DNA of 11,569 nt from Treponema sp. Lineage in GTDB: Bacteria > Spirochaetota > Spirochaetia > Treponematales > Breznakiellaceae. The notes beneath the pieces were generated by a model. The model saw only the letters and a program-made list of their open reading frames with translations. It was not told where the DNA came from and ran no database searches. The translations under genes and the position numbers were made by a program. The DNA is taken from contig JAITFA010000090.1 of NCBI GenBank assembly GCA_031281685.1, forward strand, positions 1 through 11,569, given 5' to 3'. Positions within the stretch are counted from its first letter, which is position 1, and each line of letters begins with the position of its first letter. Below, piece after piece: positions 1 through 7,262 of the stretch.

Positions 1-282
1 TCAGACGTTGGTGTCAGGCGTCAGCGCCAGAGACGTAAGTGTCAGACATTGGTGCCAGAGATGTGAGTGCCAGAGACGTTGGTGTCAGGCGTCAGCGCCA
101 GAGATGTAAGTGTCAGACATGGGTGCCAGAGACATGGATGTCAGACGTGAGTATCAGACGTTGGTGCCAGACGTTAGCGCCAGAGACGTTGGTGCCAGAG
201 ACGTGAGTATCAGACATGGGTGTCAGGCATTGGTGCCAGAGATGTGAGTGCCAGAAAGACGCTGGTGCCAGAGATGTTGGTG
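1..282. repeat. Degenerate 13/15-bp tandem repeat array, left end outside the window
   Basis: Twenty consecutive units can be laid end to end. Units beginning TCAG are 13 bp long (for example TCAGACGTTGGTG) and those beginning CCAGAGA are 15 bp (for example CCAGAGACGTTGGTG). One unit is 13 bp with a CCAGAC start and one is 17 bp. The general form is YCAGA, an optional GA, then RYRTNRGYG. There is a higher-order period of about 71 bp: units at 1-54 reappear almost unchanged at about 70-125. The array stops sharply at about 282, before the promoter of the chemoreceptor gene. Short open frames cross it on both strands, but they only translate the repeat. There are no spacers, so it is not a CRISPR array. 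Confidence 0.9.
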
Positions 283-286
283 TCCC

Positions 287-312
287 GTGTGAAACATGGG
301 AAGATTTCACAC
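287..312. promoter_or_regulatory. Perfect 8-bp inverted repeat upstream of the chemoreceptor promoter
   Basis: GTGTGAAA (287-294) and TTTCACAC (305-312) are exact inverted repeats around a 10-nt centre. The centre lies about 70 bases before the predicted transcription start near 369, a position compatible with an activator site. In RNA it would be a hairpin followed by the weak T-rich TCTTTGTT, so it could also end a transcript coming through the tandem array. The TGTGA and TCACA half-sites resemble those of CRP, but the 14-nt gap is wrong for CRP. The regulator, if any, is unknown. Confidence 0.5.
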
Positions 313-333
313 TCTTTGTTATCAATGATGAAG

Positions 334-362
334 ATGACAGGTATGTGTTAAATCGCTATAAA
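334..362 (+). promoter_or_regulatory. Sigma70-type promoter of the chemoreceptor gene
   Basis: ATGACA (334-339, five of six matches to TTGACA) is separated by exactly 17 bp from TATAAA (357-362, five of six matches to TATAAT). Transcription would begin near 369 and give a leader of about 50 nt that contains the AAGGAG ribosome binding site at 405-410. Assigned by pattern only. Confidence 0.6.
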
Positions 363-418
363 ACCCACTTCCAATTTTTCCGAAATAAACATAGTGAGCC
401 TATCAAGGAGTTTTTTTC

Positions 419-2284
419 ATGAATAACACGCAAGGGTCTTATCGTGTACTGATCGCGAGTTGCTTGCTGGCAAGCATCGCGGTGGTTTTTATTTCCGTGT
501 TTGCATTTCGGAGCGCCACATCCACATCCGTATGGGCGTTACCTACATTGGGCGGCGTGAGCCTCTTATTCGCTGGCGCGCTTGGTTACGCGCTGTGGAA
601 AGCCGGGAGTCCTCTAGGGGAAGATTTTGAACAGCTTGAAGCCAAGCCAGACGCGAAAGAGGCTGCGCTCAGGCAACTTGGCGCATTCCCTTTACGCGCC
701 CTCGTACTCTATGCGGTGGTACTGGTGGTGTACATCGTGGCTATCGTGCCAATTATGGGGACACTGGGGTTGCGGAACGAGCAGAGATTTCCGCTTGCCC
801 TGTTTCAGCTCGCTTTCGGGCTTTTGTTTGGCTGTTGTCTGTATATTAACTCGGATCAGGGGGGGGCAAACTTTCTACTTTCGCAGTCCATTGTTTCTTA
901 TCCCCGCTCAGTCAGGGAAGAACGGCAGTACCGTAAACTCTTCATCATACCGATCGCGGTCGCCTTGATGCTGCTGATACTGGGCGCCGCCTCTGTGAGC
1001 CTCCTGCTTGATGCCCAGGCGCATACCCCCGCGCTTCTTAGCAGGATGGTTATCACCCTTGTGATCGGCGCTTTGCTGTTTCTCACAATTCTTGTCATTC
1101 TCATGATCAGCTCCGCAAAGATCTCCCAGCATATCTATAACTCAATCATTGAGCAGACCAAGGCTATTGCCTTTGGAGACCGAGACCTGCGTAGGCGTAT
1201 CTTCATAAGCTCGGTTGATGAACTGAGTTCCATCGGGGGCATGATCAATGAATTCTGCGAAGGGCTTGCGATCAGCATTGGCGAAGTCAAACGCATCCAG
1301 AAGGAATTCATGACGCTGGGTAAAGAGCTGCGGAACAGCGCCCAATCAAGCGCCGGCGCGATAGCGCGAATTTCCACCAGCATAAACAAGGTGAAGGAAA
1401 AGGCGTCTGTCGAAGCAAACGGCGTTATTGAATCGTCAAGCCTGATTGAAGAAGTGGCCAAAAACGTCAACAGTATGGAAAACTTAGTAAGCAATCAGGC
1501 AAAAAGCGTTGAAAGCGCGTCCGCGTCTGTGGAAGAAATCGTCAGTAACATCACATCGGTGAGCAATTCCATCAATATCATGGCGGAGCAGTTCGCTGAA
1601 CTTATCACCCTTTCCCGTCAGGGCGAACACGCCCAGATTGAATCCATGCAGAAGATCGAACTCATAGCCACGCGCTCTGAATCGCTCCTTGAGGCAAACA
1701 AGGTGATCGCCACTATTGCCAGTCAGACCAATCTGCTTGCCATGAATGCCGCGATTGAGGCGGCACACGCAGGCGCGTCCGGTCAAGGCTTTGCCGTGGT
1801 TGCGGACGAGATACGCAAGCTGGCCGAGACTGCCGCCGCCCAGTCCAAGAACATCAGGACTGAGATCAGTCTGGTTCAGCAGGCAATCGGCGAGGTAGTA
1901 AGCACAGCCAAGGCGTCCCAGACCGTGTTTTCCCAAGTGTCCGGGCGCATTGAGAAAACCGATCACGTTGTGATTGAGGTTAAAGAAGCGATGAATCAGC
2001 AGAAAATCGGTTCGACCCAGATTCTAGACACCTTTAAGGTAGTGAATGAGGTTACGTTCAACGTGCGAAAAAGTACAAAGGAGATGAACGCCAGTGCTAC
2101 CGCTGTTCAGAAAGAAATGAAAGAACTGCGCGATGCCTCCAGAGAGATTCAGACGCACATTGAGCAAATCGCTGGCGGTTTCAACGAAGTCGAAGCCAGC
2201 GCGAGTTTGGTCTCCGCCGCCGCTGAGAAAACCGTGAAAAACATCCATGATATGGAAGCCGCCACAGACCAGTTCAAGACCTGA
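419..2284 (+). CDS. Methyl-accepting chemotaxis protein with six membrane segments
   Basis: This is a transmembrane chemoreceptor of 621 residues that would pass signals to CheA and CheW in the polar array. The C-terminal half carries the diagnostic signalling hairpin: SQTNLLAMNAAIEAAHAG from about residue 435, then GQGFAVVADEIRKLAE ending near 470. Long heptad-rich helices on either side should hold the methylation sites. The N-terminal 231 residues contain about six hydrophobic segments (roughly 9-30, 38-60, 92-114, 123-143, 174-197 and 209-231) and no large periplasmic ligand domain, so sensing probably occurs in or near the membrane. A HAMP-like linker follows at about 232-285. The protein ends DQFKT, with no CheR-tethering pentapeptide. 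The start is supported by AAGGAG eight bases upstream and by the promoter at 334-362. The family call is firm; the ligand is unknown. Confidence 0.95.
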   Translation: MNNTQGSYRVLIASCLLASIAVVFISVFAFRSATSTSVWALPTLGGVSLLFAGALGYALWKAGSPLGEDFEQLEAKPDAKEAALRQLGAFPLRALVLYAVVLVVYIVAIVPIMGTLGLRNEQRFPLALFQLAFGLLFGCCLYINSDQGGANFLLSQSIVSYPRSVREERQYRKLFIIPIAVALMLLILGAASVSLLLDAQAHTPALLSRMVITLVIGALLFLTILVILMISSAKISQHIYNSIIEQTKAIAFGDRDLRRRIFISSVDELSSIGGMINEFCEGLAISIGEVKRIQKEFMTLGKELRNSAQSSAGAIARISTSINKVKEKASVEANGVIESSSLIEEVAKNVNSMENLVSNQAKSVESASASVEEIVSNITSVSNSINIMAEQFAELITLSRQGEHAQIESMQKIELIATRSESLLEANKVIATIASQTNLLAMNAAIEAAHAGASGQGFAVVADEIRKLAETAAAQSKNIRTEISLVQQAIGEVVSTAKASQTVFSQVSGRIEKTDHVVIEVKEAMNQQKIGSTQILDTFKVVNEVTFNVRKSTKEMNASATAVQKEMKELRDASREIQTHIEQIAGGFNEVEASASLVSAAAEKTVKNIHDMEAATDQFKT

Positions 2285-2297
2285 TACCCGATAAGCA

Positions 2298-2327
2298 TTG
2301 ATCTATTGAAGGAAGTGATTATATAAT
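2298..2327 (+). promoter_or_regulatory. Promoter of the lipoprotein/beta-helix operon
   Basis: TTGATC (2298-2303) is followed after 18 bp by a perfect TATAAT (2322-2327). Transcription would start near 2334, which leaves too little room to use the ATG at 2342 and favours the ATG at 2360. The -10 lies inside the perfect 12-bp palindrome GATTATATAATC (2317-2328), so the minus strand also carries TATAAT. No intrinsic terminator for the chemoreceptor gene was seen in this gap. Confidence 0.55.
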
Positions 2328-2359
2328 CAATCCAGTCTTTCATGATGGGGGAAGTTTTT

Positions 2360-3202
2360 ATGAGACTCAAAAGGTTGAGATACACGTTAGTTGTGGGAGC
2401 TTGCGCTGTTTTTCTGTTTTCAGGGTGCGCGACAACTCAGGTTAAGGACTTAGAGCAGAAAATAAGCGAACTGGAAGCGGAACTGGCCAAACAAGACCAG
2501 ATGAATCAAAAGATAAGCGAACTGGAAGCGGAACTAGCCAATGAAAGGGCTAAACACGATCAGGAGCCTACTCAGTCCAACGGAAGCAGCGTAAGGCAGG
2601 GTTCTGTTCAAACCAATGGGGTAAATGTCCGTGAGGAGAGCGTCGCTTCTCTACAGGCGGAACTTGCCCGGGTAAAATTCTTGAACGAGATTTTGCTTGA
2701 GGCAAGCGGGACTAGCGCGCTGACGATCAAGCCGGACGAGGCTCCGCTTACTGTTGGTACGGGGCGAATTCGCGTAACCCGCGCCGTGAACAACAGTAGC
2801 TTTCTGGGTTTTCTCTCAGCGGCGAACCTGCCTGATGATCGAGGCAGAGCCTCAGCCAGCTCTGCTCAGGCTGTGGGTGTTTCTTGGCTTGACGCCGTGC
2901 GATACTGCAACTGGCTCAGCGCCCAATGGCAGTATGATGCCTACTATTTCATCAATGGAACTGAGGTACAGCTCAATCAGAGCGGCAGAAGAAATGGTTA
3001 TCGTCTGCCTTCGCAGGCTGAGCTTGACGCGAGTGTGCGGAATGGCTTCCTGAGTATAGACGCTGTTTCGCGGATAGGGCTTTTGAGTTCGGAACCGAAC
3101 AGAGCGTATCGTTATGATCGGACGAGGAACAGTCTCGTTCCCCTTGACGCTTCGCTTCCCGTTAATAGTATAGGATTTATGGTAGTAAGAAATGAAAACT
3201 AA
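2360..3202 (+). CDS. Lipoprotein with coiled coil and minimal FGE/SUMF1-like domain
   Basis: The protein has 280 residues from the chosen start. It opens with a lipoprotein signal, MRLKRLRYTLVV and a hydrophobic stretch, then a lipobox FSGC with Cys23 as the lipidation site, so it should be membrane-anchored and face the periplasm or cell surface. Residues of about 28-68 form a short coiled coil made of two copies of QKISELEAELA. The C-terminal half shows landmarks of the formylglycine-generating-enzyme (SUMF1) fold: VGVSWLDAVRYCNWLS at about 172-187, NGYRLPSQAELD at 212-223 and IGFMVVRN at 271-278. The usual GNVWEW region and the catalytic cysteine pair are missing, and the domain is much shorter than the family norm. 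A binding or structural role is therefore likelier than catalysis. An in-frame ATG six codons upstream exists, but GGGGGAAG sits five bases before ATG 2360. The gene overlaps the next by 11 bases. Confidence 0.85.
   Translation: MRLKRLRYTLVVGACAVFLFSGCATTQVKDLEQKISELEAELAKQDQMNQKISELEAELANERAKHDQEPTQSNGSSVRQGSVQTNGVNVREESVASLQAELARVKFLNEILLEASGTSALTIKPDEAPLTVGTGRIRVTRAVNNSSFLGFLSAANLPDDRGRASASSAQAVGVSWLDAVRYCNWLSAQWQYDAYYFINGTEVQLNQSGRRNGYRLPSQAELDASVRNGFLSIDAVSRIGLLSSEPNRAYRYDRTRNSLVPLDASLPVNSIGFMVVRNEN
2456..2542 (+). repeat. Direct repeat inside the lipoprotein coiled coil (51-bp period)
   Basis: The 35 or so bases from 2456 and from 2507 are nearly identical, with three or four mismatches. 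Each encodes QKISELEAELA. The 51-bp spacing is 17 codons, so gain or loss of a copy would lengthen or shorten the coiled coil without shifting the frame. Confidence 0.8.
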
Positions 3203-6200
3203 CAAACGCTTTCTTTCGGGAACTTTATTCCTGTTTATTATGTTGCTTGTCGCTGGTCATGTTTTCGCTCAGACCTCTGTTGATAATATCACGGAAAATT
3301 TGACAGGTAACTTCATTCTGTATGAGCGTTATCTGCCGAACACCCTGCTCAATCAGTTACGCGCTATCCGCAACCGGATCATAAGCAGGCCGGATGAGGC
3401 AGCAACGGTCATTGATGCTATGCGAGACATCATCACTGAGTGCGATGATACGGCGTATCAGAATGTGCTGGCGAAGCTCTCTGAGATGGGCAAGAAAGAC
3501 GAGCGGCTCAGTTCGTACCAAAGCAGGTACGAGGTGCAGGAACTGCACCAGCGTTTTTTAACGCTCAATCAAAAGGCGCAAATTTCGCTTGATGAGATAC
3601 GAAACGATATTAACGCCATTGACTCGCTCTATGATGCGCTTGATCAGCAGTATGCCGATCTGGTGGTACTGAGCGGTGTCGCTGAAAGTACCTATGTGGT
3701 TCGTACCGGGGATTCTCTGCGGGGAATCGCGGATCGGCTCTACGGCACTGCGTCGCGGTGGCGCGACATCTATGCCCTGAATCAGGACCTAATCCAGAAT
3801 CCTGACTTCATTCTTCCTAATATGGTATTGCGGCTCCCTGTTTCCGAGAGTCAGCAATCGTCTGCTGTTTTGTCTGACCTGTCCAGCGGACAGAGTCTGG
3901 TGGCAGCGACGCAGGTTGCGCCGAATTCCAACAGCTACTATGTCAAAGCCAGTGGGAATGACGCCAACAACGGGCTTACCGAAGACACTGCCTTCAAAAC
4001 CCTGTCGCAAGCTGTTCAGGCAGCCTCAAGCGGCTCGATCAAGACGATCACGGTCGTTGGGCGGCTCGAAATAAACAACGAGCGGGACATTATCAAGGAC
4101 ACAGGCGCGGCTGAGATAATCATAACCGGAAGCGCGACAGAGCCTGCCATACTAACGCCTTGGGACTTGTTCTGTAGCGTTACGGTTCAGGGGAATTCAA
4201 ATATCCGCTTTGAGCAGATCACGATCCGTAACTTTGATAATGGCGGACTCGTGGTACAGGATGCTACGGTTACGCTTGGCGCGGGCGTGCGGATTACCGC
4301 GAACAATAGCTATGGCGGCGGTGGTCTGCGGATCAATAACGGCAAAGTTATCATGCAGAATGGCGCGGAAATCGTGAATAACGAGTATTCCGAGGTTTAT
4401 GAAAACATGGGCGGCTATGGCGCGGGCGTGGAATTAGACGGCGGTTCCCTTACCATGATGGAAGGGAGCAGGATCGCCGGTAATATCGCCCACGGGGTTG
4501 GCGGCGGCGTTTATATGTCGGCAGGCTCCTTTGTTATGAGAGGGGGCAGTATCTCCGGCAATCAAAGCAAACGCGCACGGGGTGGCGGCGTCTATGTCGC
4601 GGGTGGTTCCTTTGAGATAAGCGGGGGAGACATCTCCGGTAATATCGGGGACTCCGGCGATGCGGTGTATGTTGCTCAGGCTGGCTCTTTCAGTAATCGC
4701 GGTGGTACGATTGCTACAGCCGTTGTACACGAGAGAGCGTTCAACCCAATCGTTCCCCCATCCGCGAGCTTGGCTGTGTATGACTCTCATACGATTCAAT
4801 CTGGCGAGTACCTGCGGATGATTGCCGCACGTGTCTATGGCGATGAAACACGATGGCCAGAGATCTATAGAGCGAATCGGGACAATATCTCGAATCCTGA
4901 CTTCATTCTCCCCAATAGTGTGTTACAGATTCCGCGTCCTGAAGTATCTGAACCCATTGCTTCAATGCTGGGGATAACGCAAGGCGCAAGTGTTGCGTCT
5001 CAGTCTCCGATTCTCGCTGACGTTACCACCTACTATGTAAGGGCCAGCGGGAATGATACGAACAACGGGCTGAGTGAGACCGAGTCTTTCAAGACACTAG
5101 CGCGGGCGCTTAACGCGGCGTCGAGTTCTTCAGTAAAGAAGGTTACGGTCATCGGCACACTCGAAATGACCGATATTGACATACTCACGATTCAGGACAC
5201 TGGCGCAGGTGAAATAATCATAAGCGGTAAGCCAAACGCAGGAGAGTCCGCGATCCTGCGGCGGAGGGCTGATTCCCAATGGTGGAAAACTCTTACGATT
5301 AGCGGAAATTCGAATATACGCTTTGAGTACATCACGATTTCAGGTGGAGCTTATGGCGGGCTTGTGATTCAGGATGCTGCGGTTACGCTTGGACATGGGG
5401 CGCGAGTGAGGGACAATACCAGCGCCTATGGAGGCGGTGGCGGCGTATACATAGCGAATGGCAAATTCACCATGCTTGAGGGGTCGGAAATCTCGAATAA
5501 CGCCAGTATGCTTAGCGAGTCTGATGAGCGTGTGGGGTATGGCGGTGGCGTGGTACTGGAGAGCGGCAGTTTTACAATGATGGGTGGAACTATCACGGGT
5601 AATACAGCCGAGACTGCTGGCGGCGGCGTGTATGTAGAGGGTGGCTCCTTTGTAGTGGTTAATGGCCGAATCACTGGTAACTCAAGCAGATTCGCCGGTG
5701 GCGCTGTCTATGTGGCGGGCGGCTCATTTGTAATGACTGGAGCCGGTGTTGTAGCTAATAACATTGCTCAATATGGCGCTGGTGTGTATGTGGAGGACGG
5801 TACATCGGTCATGATCAATGGTTCTATATCCGGTAATACCGGCGATTATGGCGATGCGGTGTATGTTAGCTTAAAAGGTTCCTTTAAGCAGCTTGGCGGT
5901 TCCATTGAAGGCGCACAGGAAAACATGAGTATTGTTGACGCGGCGGACGCCGTGGTAACAGCCGGTTCTGGCGGGTCAAGCTACTACGTGTCCGCCAGAG
6001 GCAATGACGCTAATGAAGGAACGCGGGAAAACTCGGCGCTTAGGACATTAACAAAGGCGCTTGAGCTGGCAAAGCAAAGCAATGTGAAAGTTATTACAGT
6101 CATTGGGGCGCTGGAAGGAACAACGCGGATTGAGAATATGGGCGAGCGTGAGATACTCATCACAGGAAAAGCCCAGGCGTCAGAGGTGGAGAAGGCTGTG

Positions 6201-7262
6201 TTTAAGGGTTCAGCCTCGGAACCGGCATTCGATATTTCCGGCCAGTCAAAGGTACGGGTTGAGCATATCTCGGTTTCCGTTGGCACAGGGGGCGCATTCA
6301 GAATACGAGACAGGGAGGCGAGTCTTACCCTGGGAACCAAAACGCGGATTCTCGGCACACCTGATACGGTTACGGTTGGCGTAGCGCTTGAAAACGACGC
6401 TACTCTGCTTATGTGCGACGACGCCAGCATTTCAAACATCAATGCCTCAAGCAGCGCGGTGTATGTTGCAAAGGGAACCTTCACCATGACTGATAACGCG
6501 CTTATTGCGAGGAATTCGGCGCAAGCCAATGGCGGCGGCGTCCACATCAGGGACGGCGTGTTTACCATGCAGGGGAGCGCCAAGATAACTGGTAACAAGT
6601 CAGATGCCAATGGCGGCGGTGTCTGTATCGATCAAGGTTCATTCAGTATGCAGGAAAACGCGCTTATTTCGGATAACACGGCGCTTGGTTACGGTGGCGG
6701 GGTCTTTATGAATCAGGTGAGTCAGGAGACTCCCTCGTTTACCATGCGGGACATGGCGTTGATTTCAGGCAATACTGCCGCAAACTTTGGCGGCGGAGTA
6801 TATATCATTGGTGAAATGAGCTTATTGGGAAACACGCGCATTTCGGATAACACCGCGCTCTCTGGCGGCGGTGTGGCTATCTCTGCTAACAGCTCGCTCT
6901 CGTTGCGGGAGAACGCGAAGATTACCGCAAACCGGGCAAGCGGCGCTAATAGTTTTGGTGGTGGGATACTGGGTCTGAATAAGAGTCGGATAAGCCTGAG
7001 CGGTAACGCGCTTCTGTCGGGAAATATAGCGGACTATGGAGGCGGCGCGGCAACCTATGGCACGATTGTTGGCGAAACGAATATAGCGATTACCGCTAAT
7101 CGGGCGCTCAAAGGTGGCGGTGGTGTGGTCTTTCTTTTCAAAAACGCTGGTGAGCTTCAAGAAGAAGACACAGCCCAGATCAAGGTTCTGGTTGAAAAGG
7201 TACATGGCAATATCGCTCCTGGTGATTCCAAAGAAGCGGATATTGCTTTGAGACAGCTTTAG
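3192..7262 (+). CDS. Exported LysM and right-handed beta-helix repeat protein
   Basis: The protein has 1356 residues. Residues 1-26 are a Sec signal peptide ending HVFA, with likely cleavage before Gln27. Residues 27-165 are helical and coiled-coil-like. A LysM peptidoglycan-binding domain follows at about 168-216 (YVVRTGDSLRGIADRLYG), then a beta-helix from about 249 opening YYVKASGNDANNG. The pair recurs: a second LysM at about 533-582 (HTIQSGEYLRMIAARVYG) and a second helix from 614 (YYVRASGNDTNNG). A third helix from about 931 (YYVSARGNDANEG) has no LysM. Rungs follow a roughly 22-25-residue pattern of GGGVYV, GSFTM and ISGN, similar to Chlamydia polymorphic membrane protein or pectate-lyase-like helices. 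No autotransporter barrel, membrane anchor or obvious catalytic motif is present, so a periplasmic, wall-bound role is the simplest reading. The start overlaps the lipoprotein gene by 11 bases and has only a weak ribosome binding site, which suggests translational coupling. Confidence 0.92.
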   Translation: MKTNKRFLSGTLFLFIMLLVAGHVFAQTSVDNITENLTGNFILYERYLPNTLLNQLRAIRNRIISRPDEAATVIDAMRDIITECDDTAYQNVLAKLSEMGKKDERLSSYQSRYEVQELHQRFLTLNQKAQISLDEIRNDINAIDSLYDALDQQYADLVVLSGVAESTYVVRTGDSLRGIADRLYGTASRWRDIYALNQDLIQNPDFILPNMVLRLPVSESQQSSAVLSDLSSGQSLVAATQVAPNSNSYYVKASGNDANNGLTEDTAFKTLSQAVQAASSGSIKTITVVGRLEINNERDIIKDTGAAEIIITGSATEPAILTPWDLFCSVTVQGNSNIRFEQITIRNFDNGGLVVQDATVTLGAGVRITANNSYGGGGLRINNGKVIMQNGAEIVNNEYSEVYENMGGYGAGVELDGGSLTMMEGSRIAGNIAHGVGGGVYMSAGSFVMRGGSISGNQSKRARGGGVYVAGGSFEISGGDISGNIGDSGDAVYVAQAGSFSNRGGTIATAVVHERAFNPIVPPSASLAVYDSHTIQSGEYLRMIAARVYGDETRWPEIYRANRDNISNPDFILPNSVLQIPRPEVSEPIASMLGITQGASVASQSPILADVTTYYVRASGNDTNNGLSETESFKTLARALNAASSSSVKKVTVIGTLEMTDIDILTIQDTGAGEIIISGKPNAGESAILRRRADSQWWKTLTISGNSNIRFEYITISGGAYGGLVIQDAAVTLGHGARVRDNTSAYGGGGGVYIANGKFTMLEGSEISNNASMLSESDERVGYGGGVVLESGSFTMMGGTITGNTAETAGGGVYVEGGSFVVVNGRITGNSSRFAGGAVYVAGGSFVMTGAGVVANNIAQYGAGVYVEDGTSVMINGSISGNTGDYGDAVYVSLKGSFKQLGGSIEGAQENMSIVDAADAVVTAGSGGSSYYVSARGNDANEGTRENSALRTLTKALELAKQSNVKVITVIGALEGTTRIENMGEREILITGKAQASEVEKAVFKGSASEPAFDISGQSKVRVEHISVSVGTGGAFRIRDREASLTLGTKTRILGTPDTVTVGVALENDATLLMCDDASISNINASSSAVYVAKGTFTMTDNALIARNSAQANGGGVHIRDGVFTMQGSAKITGNKSDANGGGVCIDQGSFSMQENALISDNTALGYGGGVFMNQVSQETPSFTMRDMALISGNTAANFGGGVYIIGEMSLLGNTRISDNTALSGGGVAISANSSLSLRENAKITANRASGANSFGGGILGLNKSRISLSGNALLSGNIADYGGGAATYGTIVGETNIAITANRALKGGGGVVFLFKNAGELQEEDTAQIKVLVEKVHGNIAPGDSKEADIALRQL

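Noticed and set aside
1-282. CRISPR array
   Set aside because: Units are 13-17 bp, degenerate and directly adjacent, with no unique spacers and no cas genes nearby.
287-312. CRP binding site
   Set aside because: Half-sites TGTGA and TCACA are present but 14 bases apart, not 6.
113-325. Minus-strand 70-codon frame with SGTNVSGANV-like repeats
   Set aside because: It only translates the tandem repeat and has no start signals.
216-422. 68-codon plus-strand frame whose TGA overlaps the chemoreceptor ATG (ATGA)
   Set aside because: It starts inside the tandem array without a ribosome binding site, and the chemoreceptor promoter lies within it. The stop-start overlap is probably chance.
7207-7246. 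Inverted repeat GCAATATC / GATATTGC as a terminator of the QueG-like gene
   Set aside because: The pairing is perfect over 8 bp, but the loop is 24 nt and no T-run follows on the minus strand. It lies in coding sequence.
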